Source: DSNY01 sp964539745
GTDB lineage: Bacteria > Pseudomonadota > Gammaproteobacteria > Burkholderiales > Burkholderiaceae_F
Length of the DNA stretch: 30,911 bases
Direction: 5' to 3'
NCBI GenBank assembly: GCA_964539745.1
Contig: CAZIJU010000035.1
Coordinates: 1-30,911 of the forward strand
Part shown: piece by piece, positions 18,825-26,729 of the stretch
Position numbering within the stretch: position 1 is the first letter of the stretch
Layout: every line of letters starts with the position of its first letter
Made by a program: the position numbers and the translations under genes
The notes under the pieces: model-generated
Seen by the model: only the letters and a program-made list of their open reading frames with translations
What the model was told of the DNA's origin: nothing
The model's database searches: none

Positions 18825-19608
18825 ATGTCGGGCACGNNNNNNNNNNGCGAAGCCGAGCGCGGGCTGGCCCGCGGTCACGCTTTCGCTCGATCGCAACCGG
18901 CCGGGCGAAACCTCGGTCCGCGCCGCGATGTGGCCGACGCTCGCGCTCGATACCGACGAGCGCTGGTTCGACGAGCTGTACGTCTGGACCGAGGGCTTCC
19001 AGCCCGGCACGATGCAGCGCGCGCGCATCCAGCTGAACGCGCTCGCCAAGGCTTTCGTACTGCTCGAGCGCGAGAAGGTCAGACGGATCGGCGTGACGCT
19101 GTCCTTCGGCACCGTCGAACGTGCCCTCGACGCCGTGACCGATACCTTCGACGCACACCGCTTTCACGTGCACCGGCTCGTCGTGCTGCTGCGCGGGCAG
19201 CTCGAGCGCGTGCGCTCGCCGTATCGCGTGCAGAGCTTCATCGACTGGCTGCGTTCGCAGCACGTTCCGGTCGGTTACCGCGTGGCCGCGCCGCGGGTCA
19301 GCATGGAGATCAAGGCGATCGACTTCGTGCGGCCGGACTTCGCAAAGCTGCTGGCGCCGACGTCCAGGCGTCCCGAGTTCTGGGAAAACGTCGTGCTCGA
19401 AGCGCGCGCCACCGGAATTCGCGGGCAACGCCTGATCGTCGCCGGCATCGAAACGGCCGAACAGCGCGCGCTGGCGGTATCCGCGGGTTTCGGCTTCGCG
19501 CAGGGCTCGGCGATCCGGCCGGCCTACGATCCACCGTCGATCCGCACGCCGCCGACGCTGCCGCCGCACGGCGAGACGGCGTCGGCCATCGACGACACGC
19601 CGTCGTGA
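18825..19608 (+). CDS. Degenerate EAL-domain protein, interrupted by the assembly gap
   Basis: After the gap, about 250 residues form an EAL-like domain: MWPTLALDTDERWFDELYVW, then IGVTLSFGTVERAL, VSMEIKAIDFVRPDFAKLL, and the C-terminal block LIVAGIETAEQRALAVSAGFGFAQGSAIRP, which matches the VAEGVET...DYAQGYLFSRP end of EAL phosphodiesterases. The metal-binding residues of active enzymes are largely missing; the EAL tripeptide itself would lie at or near the gap. It is probably a non-catalytic c-di-GMP-related or scaffold protein. The plausible start ATG (18825, MSGT) is in a different frame from the part after the 10 N, so the true gap length is unlikely to be 10. Confidence 0.6.
18837..18846. 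other. Assembly gap (10 N)
   Basis: Ten undetermined bases. A round number of N usually marks a scaffold join of nominal size. It breaks the EAL-like gene close to its start and leaves its two parts in different frames. Confidence 0.98.
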
Positions 19609-19663
19609 ATCGCCCGCGCCCGGCGAAGAACAAAGCGCTTTGCCGCGACTCGTTCGCGGCGGT

Positions 19664-19948
19664 TCAGGCGAACTTTGCGAGCGCACGCGCGATGCGCCGG
19701 ATGCGCGCCTCCTGCCGCTCGCCCTTCGCAACCGCAAACTGCGGGTGCTCGATCGCGCAGGCGAGCAACTCGTAGAACGCCCGGTCGAGCGCCTTGCGCG
19801 CGGCCGACAGCTGCTGGGCGATCGCCTCGCAGTCCTCGTTGCCCTCGATCATGTGCTGCACGCCGCGGATCTGTCCCTCGACGCGCTTCAGCCGCATCAC
19901 CAGCTCACGCCGCGCGGCCTGGGCATCGCGTGCTTCGGCCATCGTCAT
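19664..19948 (-). CDS. CsoR/RcnR/FrmR-family repressor with altered ligand residues
   Basis: A 94-residue all-helical repressor with the family core RLKRVEGQIRGVQHMIEG, then EDCEAIAQQLSAARKALDRA. Members bind GC-tract operators and release them on binding copper, nickel, formaldehyde or persulfide. Cys40 (EDCEA) aligns with CsoR Cys36, but the positions of CsoR His61 and Cys65 are Ala65 and Pro69; a second cysteine is Cys64, one place earlier than the His. It cannot be a standard Cys-His-Cys copper sensor, and a dithiol or persulfide sensor is possible. The chosen ATG makes the same TGAGATG junction with the preceding gene as that gene makes with the RND gene. It is last in the efflux operon. 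An in-frame ATG at 19972 is the alternative. Confidence 0.85.
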   Translation of the reverse strand: MTMAEARDAQAARRELVMRLKRVEGQIRGVQHMIEGNEDCEAIAQQLSAARKALDRAFYELLACAIEHPQFAVAKGERQEARIRRIARALAKFA

Positions 19949-19949
19949 C

Positions 19950-20171
19950 TCACGCACGGGCGGCACGGCCATCCGGCACGCCGAGCTTCTTCAGGATCCA
20001 GCCGAGCGGACAGACGTTGGTGAAGCCGAACTGCAGCAGGTTCGCGCCCACGAAGGCGGTGAACGCGAGCCACCACTTCGACACGTACAGCGGGCTCGCT
20101 TCGACGCCCAGCGCGAGCGACAGCAGGATGAAGGTGCCGGCAAAGATCCGGATGTAGCGTTCGACGGTCAT
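19950..20171 (-). CDS. DUF2892 (YgaP-type) small inner-membrane protein
   Basis: A 73-residue protein with two predicted membrane helices (YIRIFAGTFILLSLALGV and KWWLAFTAFVGANLLQFGF) followed by FTNVCPLGWILKKLGV, the conserved Cys-Pro end of DUF2892. The same module forms the membrane part of the rhodanese protein YgaP and often accompanies sulfur-transfer or persulfide genes. Here there is no rhodanese domain. AAGGAG precedes the ATG, which lies 1 bp after the RND stop (TGAGATG), so it is surely co-translated with the pump operon. Its function is unknown; a link to thiol or persulfide stress is inferred from family company. Confidence 0.85.
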   Translation of the reverse strand: MTVERYIRIFAGTFILLSLALGVEASPLYVSKWWLAFTAFVGANLLQFGFTNVCPLGWILKKLGVPDGRAARA

Positions 20172-20172
20172 C

Positions 20173-23100
20173 TCAAGCTCCTTGGGGGGTGGGTTGGACC
20201 GGGAGTTCGGTCGCGCACGCGCGCGCGGCCTCCTGCCGCCACGTCGCCGCGTAGTACAGGACCGGGATCACGACCAGTGTCAGCAGGGTCGACACGAAGA
20301 TGCCGAACAGCAGCGAGATCGCCAGCCCGTTGAAGATCGGGTCGTCGAGGATGAACAGCGCCCCGAGCATCGCCGCGACCGCGGTCAGCACGATCGGCTT
20401 GGCGCGCACGCTCGCGGCGTCGATCGTGGCCTGCTGCAGGTCGCCGCATTCGGCGAGCCGCTGATGGATGAAGTCCACCAGCAGGATCGAGTTGCGCACG
20501 ATGATGCCCGCGAGCGCGATCATGCCGATCATCGAGGTCGCCGTGAACTGCGCGCCCAGCACCGCATGCCCCGGCATCACGCCGATGATCGTCAACGGGA
20601 TCGGCGCCATGATGATCAACGGCGTCAGGTACGAGCGGAACTGCGCGACGACCAGCAGGTAGATCAGGATGAGGCCCACGCCGTACGCGATGCCCATGTC
20701 GCGGAAAGTCTCATAGGTGATCTGCCACTCGCCGTCCCACTTCAGCCCGAACGCGTTGAACCGGTCCGACGGCTGCGCGATCCAGTGTTCCGCGAACGGC
20801 AGACCGCCCGGCGTGGCGAGCTCGGCGATGCGTTCGCGCAGCGCGAACATGCCGTACAGCGGCGAGTCGGTCTTGCCTGGACCGCCGGCCACGTCGCCGA
20901 CGACGTAGACGACCGGCTGCAGGTCCTTGCGATAGATCACGCGTTCGGCCGGCAGCGTCTGCGGCCGCACGAGTTCTGCCAGCGTCACCTCGAAAGTGCG
21001 GCCGACGGCATCCTGCCCGCGCAGCCGCAGCTTCAGCACCGCGTCGAGATTGCCCATCGCCTCGGGGGCGAGCGCCACGCGAACCGGCACCGCGTACTTG
21101 CTCGAACCGTCGTGCAGCGGCGTGACGTCCTCGCCGGCCAGCGCCAGCCGCGCCGCGCGCGCCACTTCGGCGACCGGGATGCCGTAGCGCGCCGCCTTCG
21201 CGGCATCGACGCGCAGCACGATGCGGCTGGCCGCGTCGAGCGTCGAATCGTCGATCGCGACGATGTCGGGCGTGGCTTCGAATGCCGCGCGCACCTGCTT
21301 GGCGAGCCTGATCTGCGCGTCGTAGTCGGGGCCGTAGATCTCGGCGACGATCGGCGACAGCACCGGCGGGCCGGGCGGGACTTCGACGACCTTGATGTCG
21401 GCGCCGTGACGCCGGGCGATCGCCTGCAGCGCCGACAGCACGCCCTGCGCGATGTCGTGGCTCTTGCGGTCGCGCAGATGCTTGTCGACGAGATTGACCT
21501 GCAGTTGGCCGACCTCGCCGCCGGACCTCAGGTAGTACTGCCGCACGAGTCCGTTGAAGTCGATCGGCGCGGCGAGCCCCGCGTACGCCTGAACGCTGGT
21601 GACCTCGGGCAGCTTGGCGACCTCGGTGGCCAGCTCGCGCAACACGCCGGCGGTGCGCTCGACCGCGGCGCCGGTCGGCATGTCGACGACAACCTGGAAT
21701 TCGCTCTTGTTGTCGAACGGCAGCATCTTCAGCACGACGAGCTTGGCCGGCACCAGCGCGACCGAGGCCGCGATCGCGACGAAGATGCCGATCCACAGCT
21801 TGCGGCGATGGCCCTTGCCCGCGTCGCCGCGCAGCAAAGGCGTCATCACTTTCGTGAAAAATTCTGCGAGCCTGAGCGACAGCTTGTCGGCGGAGGCCGG
21901 CGCTGCGTGCGCGCCCGCCTGGTGCCGGTGCAGCAGCCGCAGCGCGAGCCACGGCGTGACGACGAAGGCGATCGCCAGCGACAGCAGCATGCCCATCGAC
22001 GAGTTGATCGGGATCGGCGCCATGTACGGGCCCATCAGCCCGGTGACGAACGCCATCGGCAGCAGCGCGGCGATGACGGTCAGTGTTGCCAGGATCGTCG
22101 GCCCGCCGACCTCGTCGACCGCGCGCGGGATCATCTCGGTGGGCGCGGCGCGGTCGAACGCGGCGCGCCGGTGGATGTCTTGGCTCTGGCCGGCCGCTGC
22201 CGCGGCCTTAACGTCGGCGCCGCCGACGTCAGCCTGCGCCGAAACATTCATCGCGTCGCCAAGGGCAACGCGATCGTGGATGTTTTGGCTTTGGCCGGCC
22301 GCTGCCGCGGCCTTAACGTCGGCGCCGCCGACGTTAGCCTCCGCCGAAACATTCATCGCGTCGCCAAGGGCAACGCGATCGTGGATGTTTTGGCTTTGGC
22401 CGGCCGCTGCCGCGGCCTTAACGTCGGCGCCGCCGACGTTAGCCTCCGCCGAAACATTCATCGCGTCGCCAAGGGCGACGCGATGAATGTTTTCCACCAC
22501 GACGATCGCGTCATCGACGAGGATGCCGATCGAGAAAATCAGCGCGAACAGCGATACGCGGTTCAGCGTGAAGCCCCACGCCCACGATGCGAACAGCGTC
22601 GTCGCCAGCGTCAGCACGACGGCGATGCCGACGATCGCCGCTTCCCTGCGGCCGAGCGTGGCCCACACCAGCGCGACGACCGACAGCGTGGCGAACAGCA
22701 GCTTCTGGATCAGCTTGTTCGCCTTGTCGCGCGCGGTGTCGCCGTAGTTGCGAGTGACCGCGATCTGCACGTCGTCCGGAATCACCGTACCGCGCAGTTC
22801 GTCGACCCGCTTCATCAGCGCGTCGGCCACCGTCGAGGCGTTTTCGCCGGCCTTCTTCGACACGGCGATCGTGACCGCGGGGCGCTCGACGTAACGCGTC
22901 GATCCGTCGGCGGCCTTGACGTTTTCGCCGTGCCAGACGAAGCGCGTCGGTTGATCCGCGCCGTCGGTCACGCGTGCCACGTCGGACAGGTACACGGGCC
23001 GGCGATCGGTGCCTTCGCCGCGCACGCCGACCACCAGTTGCGCGACGTCGCGTGCGCCAGCGAAGAACTCGCCCGCGCGCACCTCGATCGTGCGGTTGCC

Positions 23101-23805
23101 GCTGACCAGGCTGCCGGCCGGTGCCGACGCGTTGGTCGCACGCAGCGCGCGCTCGATGTCGGTGACCGTGACCCGCTGCGCGGCGAGCCGCTCGGGGTCG
23201 AGCGTGACGCGAACGACCTGATCGGGCCCGCCGAAGGTCGTCACTTCGCGCGTTCCGGGCACGCGCTTCAGTTCGATCTCCATCGCGTGCGCGATCTTGG
23301 CCAGACTCTCCGCGGACGCCTCGGGACGCTTCGAGTACATCGTCAGCGACACGATCGGCACATCGTCGATGCCCTTCGGCTTGACGATGAACTCGCCGAC
23401 GCCCAGATGCGCGGGCACCCAGTCGCGGTTGGCGAGCAGCGTGTCGTGCAGTCGCACCAGCGCAGCGATGCGGTCCTCGCCGACCTTGAACTGCACCGTC
23501 AGGATCGCCAGGCCCGGGCGCGTGACCGAGTACACGTGCTCGATGCCCGTGATCTGCGAGACGACCTGCTCCGCCGGCACCGTGACCAGGTTGTGCACGT
23601 CTTCGCTCGTCGCACCGGGGAACGGGATGAAGACGTTGGCCATCGTCACGTTGATCTGCGGCTCTTCCTCCTTCGGCGTGACCAGCACCGCGAAGACGCC
23701 CATCAGCAAGCCGACCAGCGCCAGCAGCGGCGTGATCTGCGAGGTCAGGAAGGCGCGCGCGATGCGCCCGGAAACGCCCAGCGCTGCGTCGTCGGCGGGC
23801 TTCAT
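20173..23805 (-). CDS. RND efflux permease with an in-frame triple-repeat insertion
   Basis: A 1210-residue inner-membrane proton-driven pump of the AcrB/AcrD/AcrF superfamily. TM1 lies at about residues 22-42 (ITPLLALVGLLMGVFAVLV), a periplasmic porter domain follows, and TM4 carries the proton-relay pair Asp431-Asp432 (GILVDDAIVVVENIH). A second membrane block near the C-terminus contains GIIVRNSILLVDFIHQ. Right after TM4, at residues 439-542, three near-identical units are inserted (34, 35 and 35 residues; each contains ALGDAMNVSA and AAAAAGQSQ). Without them the protein would be about 1106 residues and would read ENIHRR...AVDEVGGPTIL, the expected family sequence. The start overlaps the adaptor stop (ATGA). 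Substrate unknown; the CsoR/DUF2892 company suggests a metal or sulfur compound. Confidence 0.93.
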   Translation of the reverse strand: MKPADDAALGVSGRIARAFLTSQITPLLALVGLLMGVFAVLVTPKEEEPQINVTMANVFIPFPGATSEDVHNLVTVPAEQVVSQITGIEHVYSVTRPGLAILTVQFKVGEDRIAALVRLHDTLLANRDWVPAHLGVGEFIVKPKGIDDVPIVSLTMYSKRPEASAESLAKIAHAMEIELKRVPGTREVTTFGGPDQVVRVTLDPERLAAQRVTVTDIERALRATNASAPAGSLVSGNRTIEVRAGEFFAGARDVAQLVVGVRGEGTDRRPVYLSDVARVTDGADQPTRFVWHGENVKAADGSTRYVERPAVTIAVSKKAGENASTVADALMKRVDELRGTVIPDDVQIAVTRNYGDTARDKANKLIQKLLFATLSVVALVWATLGRREAAIVGIAVVLTLATTLFASWAWGFTLNRVSLFALIFSIGILVDDAIVVVENIHRVALGDAMNVSAEANVGGADVKAAAAAGQSQNIHDRVALGDAMNVSAEANVGGADVKAAAAAGQSQNIHDRVALGDAMNVSAQADVGGADVKAAAAAGQSQDIHRRAAFDRAAPTEMIPRAVDEVGGPTILATLTVIAALLPMAFVTGLMGPYMAPIPINSSMGMLLSLAIAFVVTPWLALRLLHRHQAGAHAAPASADKLSLRLAEFFTKVMTPLLRGDAGKGHRRKLWIGIFVAIAASVALVPAKLVVLKMLPFDNKSEFQVVVDMPTGAAVERTAGVLRELATEVAKLPEVTSVQAYAGLAAPIDFNGLVRQYYLRSGGEVGQLQVNLVDKHLRDRKSHDIAQGVLSALQAIARRHGADIKVVEVPPGPPVLSPIVAEIYGPDYDAQIRLAKQVRAAFEATPDIVAIDDSTLDAASRIVLRVDAAKAARYGIPVAEVARAARLALAGEDVTPLHDGSSKYAVPVRVALAPEAMGNLDAVLKLRLRGQDAVGRTFEVTLAELVRPQTLPAERVIYRKDLQPVVYVVGDVAGGPGKTDSPLYGMFALRERIAELATPGGLPFAEHWIAQPSDRFNAFGLKWDGEWQITYETFRDMGIAYGVGLILIYLLVVAQFRSYLTPLIIMAPIPLTIIGVMPGHAVLGAQFTATSMIGMIALAGIIVRNSILLVDFIHQRLAECGDLQQATIDAASVRAKPIVLTAVAAMLGALFILDDPIFNGLAISLLFGIFVSTLLTLVVIPVLYYAATWRQEAARACATELPVQPTPQGA
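22180..22491 (-). repeat. Three tandem 105-bp palindromic units inserted in the RND gene
   Basis: On the plus strand the units run at about 22171-22275, 22276-22380 and 22381-22485. The second and third are almost identical; the first differs at about four positions. Each holds three successive inverted repeats: AACATTCATCGCGTCGCC with a full or partial complement across the unit junction, TAACGTCGGCG-1-CGCCGACGTTA, and a GGCCGC/GCGGCC pair. The inserted length is 312 bp, which keeps frame. Both edges carry an (A/G)ACATyCAyCG-like sequence that encodes the native NIHR/DIHRR, consistent with insertion or duplication at that point. It resembles in behaviour the Rickettsia palindromic elements, which also insert in frame into genes; sequence kinship to them is not claimed. 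Confidence 0.9.
22452..22492. other. 19-bp perfect hairpin at the edge of the RND insertion
   Basis: AAACATTCATCGCGTCGCC and its exact complement GGCGACGCGATGAATGTTT are separated only by AAG. In the other two unit junctions the right arm is altered (CAACGCGATCGTGGATGTT), so only this outer copy is a perfect hairpin. It lies at the side of the insertion nearest TM4. Confidence 0.88.
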
Positions 23806-24878
23806 CGCGCGGCCACCAGCGGGTTCGGTTGCACGCGCTCGCCGGCGGACAGTCCGGCGAGCACCTCGACGAGGTCGCCGTCGAACGTCGGTCCGACGCG
23901 CACCTGGCGAAGCTGCGGCGCGCCGTCGGGGCCGATCACGTGGACGGCGGTGAGCTCGCCGCGGCGGATCAGCGCGGCCGCGGGCATCACGAGCCTTTTC
24001 GTCGTTCCGAGCGGCACGCGGATCTTGGCTGCGGTGCCCGGCACGACGCCGGCCGGCACGTCGGCCGGAAGCTCGGCGCGAATCAGCGTCGACAGCAGCC
24101 GCGCATCGGCCGCCGGCAGCACGGTCACGCGCGTGGCCGCGACGACGCGGCCGACCGCGGCGAGTTCGACATGGGCCCGGTCGATCTTCGCGGTCTGTGC
24201 CAGCACGAATTGCGGCAGGCTGCCTACCGCGCGCAACGCGCCCGCGTCGTGCAGCGCGAGCACCGGCCGGCCCGGCGTGGCAAGTTCGCCGGGTTCCATC
24301 AGCCGTTGCGATACGACGCCGTCGATCGGCGCGCGGATTTCGGCGAAGCTGCGAGCCGTCGCCGCCTGCGCAGTGCCGGCGCGCGCCGCTTCGAGCGCGG
24401 CGAGCGCGGCCTTGTAGTCGGCGTCGGCCTTGTCCAGCGCGGCCTGGCTCACGAAGTTCTGCGCGACGAGACGCTCCGTGCGCTCGTAGTTCAGCCTGGC
24501 CTGCACGACGGCCGTTTCGGCCTGCGCGACAGCAGCCCGGCTTGCAGCGACCTGCGCGTCGGTCTCGCGCGTATCGATACGCGCAAGCAGCTGCCCGCGC
24601 TTAACGCGGTCGCCCGCGTCCACGTAGAACTGCACGATTGTTCCGGCGATCTGGGCCGATACGGTCGCCTGTCGCACCGCTTCGACGACGGCGTCGGCCG
24701 CGTAGTAGTCCTCGACGGCACGCAGTTGCACCTGCACGGCCTGCGCCGCGCCTGCGGCAGGCGGTCGGGCCGGAGCATTGGGCGCCGGTTTGTCCTGTGC
24801 GGCGAGCAGGCCGGCAGCGAGTGCGCCCGTCAGGGCGATCGCCGCAGCGGTCGCCACCGCGATGGTTCTGTGCTGCAT
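23802..24878 (-). CDS. RND periplasmic adaptor (membrane fusion protein)
   Basis: A 358-residue HlyD/AcrA-type adaptor that bridges the RND pump to an outer-membrane channel. An N-terminal hydrophobic segment (AVATAAAIALTGALAAGLLAA, residues 7-27) is a signal peptide or anchor without a lipobox. The lipoyl domain halves are VSAQIAGTIVQFYVDAGDRV and ARSFAEIRAPIDGVVSQRLM, flanking an alpha hairpin (VAASRAAVAQAETAVVQARL... ALDKADADYKAALAALEAA). Beta-barrel and membrane-proximal domains follow. The start at 24878 (MQHRTIAVA) is preferred over 24923, because the latter lies at the -10 box of the likely promoter. It overlaps the permease start by 4 bp. No outer-membrane partner is encoded in this operon. 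Confidence 0.92.
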   Translation of the reverse strand: MQHRTIAVATAAAIALTGALAAGLLAAQDKPAPNAPARPPAAGAAQAVQVQLRAVEDYYAADAVVEAVRQATVSAQIAGTIVQFYVDAGDRVKRGQLLARIDTRETDAQVAASRAAVAQAETAVVQARLNYERTERLVAQNFVSQAALDKADADYKAALAALEAARAGTAQAATARSFAEIRAPIDGVVSQRLMEPGELATPGRPVLALHDAGALRAVGSLPQFVLAQTAKIDRAHVELAAVGRVVAATRVTVLPAADARLLSTLIRAELPADVPAGVVPGTAAKIRVPLGTTKRLVMPAAALIRRGELTAVHVIGPDGAPQLRQVRVGPTFDGDLVEVLAGLSAGERVQPNPLVAAR

Positions 24879-24920
24879 GGCTGGTTCCGTTCCGTCCGAA
24901 ATGCGTTCGACGGCGCGCAG

Positions 24921-24948
24921 CATATACCGTGGGGGGTATGGTATTCAA
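24921..24948 (-). promoter_or_regulatory. Promoter with CsoR-type operator for the efflux operon
   Basis: Read on the minus strand, TTGAAT (24948-24943) and TATATG (24926-24921) are separated by 16 bp and are good sigma-70 boxes. Between and partly over them lies ATACC-N6-GGTAT (24924-24939), an inverted repeat around a run of six G/C, as in CsoR/RcnR/CstR operators. The last gene of this operon encodes such a repressor, so autoregulation is likely: bound repressor would cover the -10 box and spacer. Confidence 0.65.
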
Positions 24949-25061
24949 GCGCCCGGCCCTCCGGGCGGCCCGATTTCCGCCGGCGTCGCCGCGTTGCGTG
25001 ACTTTCGTCACACGGTCGTGCGGGTGCGGCGCACCGCCGCGCGCACTGCGTTCAGCCGAAT

Positions 25062-26570
25062 TCAGGTATCGCGCCGCCACGGCACCGGTCGCCGGCGCAG
25101 ACGCGCAAGCCGGCGTTCGGCGGCCACCGCGTGGGCGCGGCGCATGCGCGCCGCCCACGCATCGAGCGCGTCGCGCAGGGCGCCGGGGCGCGCAAGCCTA
25201 AGCAGCCGCGCTCGCGCGACGGCGACGTCGTTGACGGCACCCAGCTCGTCCTGCAGCGCGGCGAGGTCTTTGGCGTAGGCGGCGACCGCACGTCCAGGCA
25301 GTGCCGCCGCGAAAAAGTCGAGCGCGTAGCGCAGCCGTTTGGCCAGGACGCGCACGCGATGCTGCTTTTCCGCGGACAGCCCGGCGAAGCCCTGCGCCGC
25401 GTCGAACAGGCGCGCACGGTGCCGTTGCAGCAGCTTCGGCGCGACCGTTCGCAGCGTCGGCCCGTCGCCCGGTGGCGCGGCCGACCACTCGAGCAGGGCG
25501 AGCGCCGCAAGCGCAAAGCGAGCCGATGCGAGTGCTGCGCGCGCCTCGTCCCGCGCCCGCCGGCGCCGTTGCTCCGCCTGGGCACGCAGCCGTTCGAATG
25601 CCGCTGCGAGGTCCGTTCCGAGCGAAGCCTCGAACGCCGGCAGCAGTTCGGCGCCCAGCACGTCCCAGTCGCGCGCTGCGCCGAGCGCGCGCGCGATCCA
25701 GCGAAGATCCGCGTTCAGAGTCGCCGGAAACTGCACCTGCCGGCGCAGCAACCGAACCGCGGAGCGGATGCGCCGCAGCGCCACCCGCGCCTGATGCACG
25801 AATTCCGGATCGTCGTGCGCCAGCGCACCGTGCGCGTTGGCGAGCAGCACCTCGGTTGCGCGGCCGACCACTCGCCGCAGCGCCGCCGCCGCGCTGTCGT
25901 CGGCGCGCAGGTCGGCGCAAATGCGCTGCGCGTTCGCCTTCACGGGTTGCGGCTTCGCCCCCGCTGCGAGCCGCTGCCCGCGCCGCGCCTTGGACTCGCC
26001 ATACGGCAGCAGCGCGAGCGATCGGCCGCGCGCCGCGCGGGCGATGCGTAATGCCAGCGCCGGCAGTGCTTGCGCACGCCCGGCTTTCAACTCGAGTTCC
26101 AGTTCGCGTATCGCTTCGCGGCGGCCGCTGGCAAGGATCTCGCCTTCGTCGAGCGCCAGCTCGATGCGAGCCTCGTCTTGCCGCGCGGTCCAGGCGTGGC
26201 GGACGAAACGGGTGCGAAAGCGCTCGACGAAGCGCACGCGAGGATGAGCGGCGAGCAGCGCCGCGAGCGGCGTGGCGGCCAGACGCGCACGGTCGACGAT
26301 GGGCCGCACCAGCGGCCACTGCCATTCGCCGCGGCGCGCCAGCGCCGCCGGTTCCGCCTCCGACTTCAGCGTTTGCACCCAACGCCCGTCGACGCGCCGC
26401 AGTCGCAGCGCGAAGCCGTTGGCTGCGAGAAGCCCGTCGGGCGTGTCGTAATAGATCGTTTCCACGTGCGTGCGCGCCGGCTCGCCGAAGCGACCGAGAC
26501 GGCGCCGCAGCCGCGGCAGCTCCCGCTCGGCCACGACGAGCTTCAGTTCGACTTCGACTGGTCCGGTCAT
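25062..26570 (-). CDS. CYTH and CHAD domain protein (polyphosphate/triphosphate-related)
   Basis: A 502-residue protein. The N-terminal CYTH domain (residues 1-200) begins with the EXEXK signature as VEVELKL (Glu6, Glu8, Lys10) and continues with VETIYYDTPDGLLAANGFALRLR; such tunnel-fold enzymes hydrolyse inorganic triphosphate (E. coli YgiF has the same CYTH-CHAD layout). The CHAD domain (about 220-490) has FVHQARVALRRIRSAVRLLR, RDWDVL, HRVRVLAKRLRYALDFF and LQDELGAVNDV, its conserved basic helices that bind polyphosphate. I start at 26570 because the CYTH motif must be near the N-terminus; the frame is open 114 codons further upstream without homology. It is divergent from the MgtE-like gene. 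Confidence 0.9.
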   Translation of the reverse strand: MTGPVEVELKLVVAERELPRLRRRLGRFGEPARTHVETIYYDTPDGLLAANGFALRLRRVDGRWVQTLKSEAEPAALARRGEWQWPLVRPIVDRARLAATPLAALLAAHPRVRFVERFRTRFVRHAWTARQDEARIELALDEGEILASGRREAIRELELELKAGRAQALPALALRIARAARGRSLALLPYGESKARRGQRLAAGAKPQPVKANAQRICADLRADDSAAAALRRVVGRATEVLLANAHGALAHDDPEFVHQARVALRRIRSAVRLLRRQVQFPATLNADLRWIARALGAARDWDVLGAELLPAFEASLGTDLAAAFERLRAQAEQRRRRARDEARAALASARFALAALALLEWSAAPPGDGPTLRTVAPKLLQRHRARLFDAAQGFAGLSAEKQHRVRVLAKRLRYALDFFAAALPGRAVAAYAKDLAALQDELGAVNDVAVARARLLRLARPGALRDALDAWAARMRRAHAVAAERRLARLRRRPVPWRRDT

Positions 26571-26661
26571 CGGCACTCGAACCCGCGCGCATAAGCGGAG
26601 ACCCCGGCAGTGTATGGCGTGCGACGCACGGCCGCACACCGGCACTCCGGTATTCGCGTCC

Positions 26662-26675
26662 TTGACGGCCGTCAA
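26662..26675. promoter_or_regulatory. 14-bp perfect palindrome between divergent genes
   Basis: TTGACGGCCGTCAA is a perfect palindrome in the 159-bp spacer between the CYTH-CHAD and CBS-MgtE genes. Its position suits an operator shared by the two promoters. No matching site was noticed elsewhere in the window and no -10 box fits its TTGACG, so its role is a guess. Confidence 0.35.
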
Positions 26676-26729
26676 CGGGCCCTCAGGCGATGTTCCTAGT
26701 CTTGTCCGGACTGCCCCATCCACTCGCGC

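Noticed and set aside
15941..18835. Long minus-strand frame over the barrel, mtnA and aldolase genes
   Set aside because: Three well-supported genes lie on the opposite strand, with a terminator between them, and the translation shows no domain.
19631..19642. CAAAGCGCTTTG palindrome between the EAL-like and CsoR-like genes
   Set aside because: It lies between converging genes and might be part of a terminator, but there is no T-run and no larger stem; too weak to call.
18636..19775. Open frame running through the N block
   Set aside because: It begins inside the aldolase gene in another frame and its translation after the gap has no EAL similarity, unlike the frame ending at 19608.
22171..22485. 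CRISPR-like array
   Set aside because: The 105-bp units have no unique spacers, adjoin directly and lie inside a coding frame.
20182..24417. 1411-codon open frame on the plus strand opposite the RND operon
   Set aside because: It mirrors the pump and adaptor genes codon by codon and has no membrane or domain pattern; third-position GC bias explains the lack of stops. The repeat block is open on both strands.
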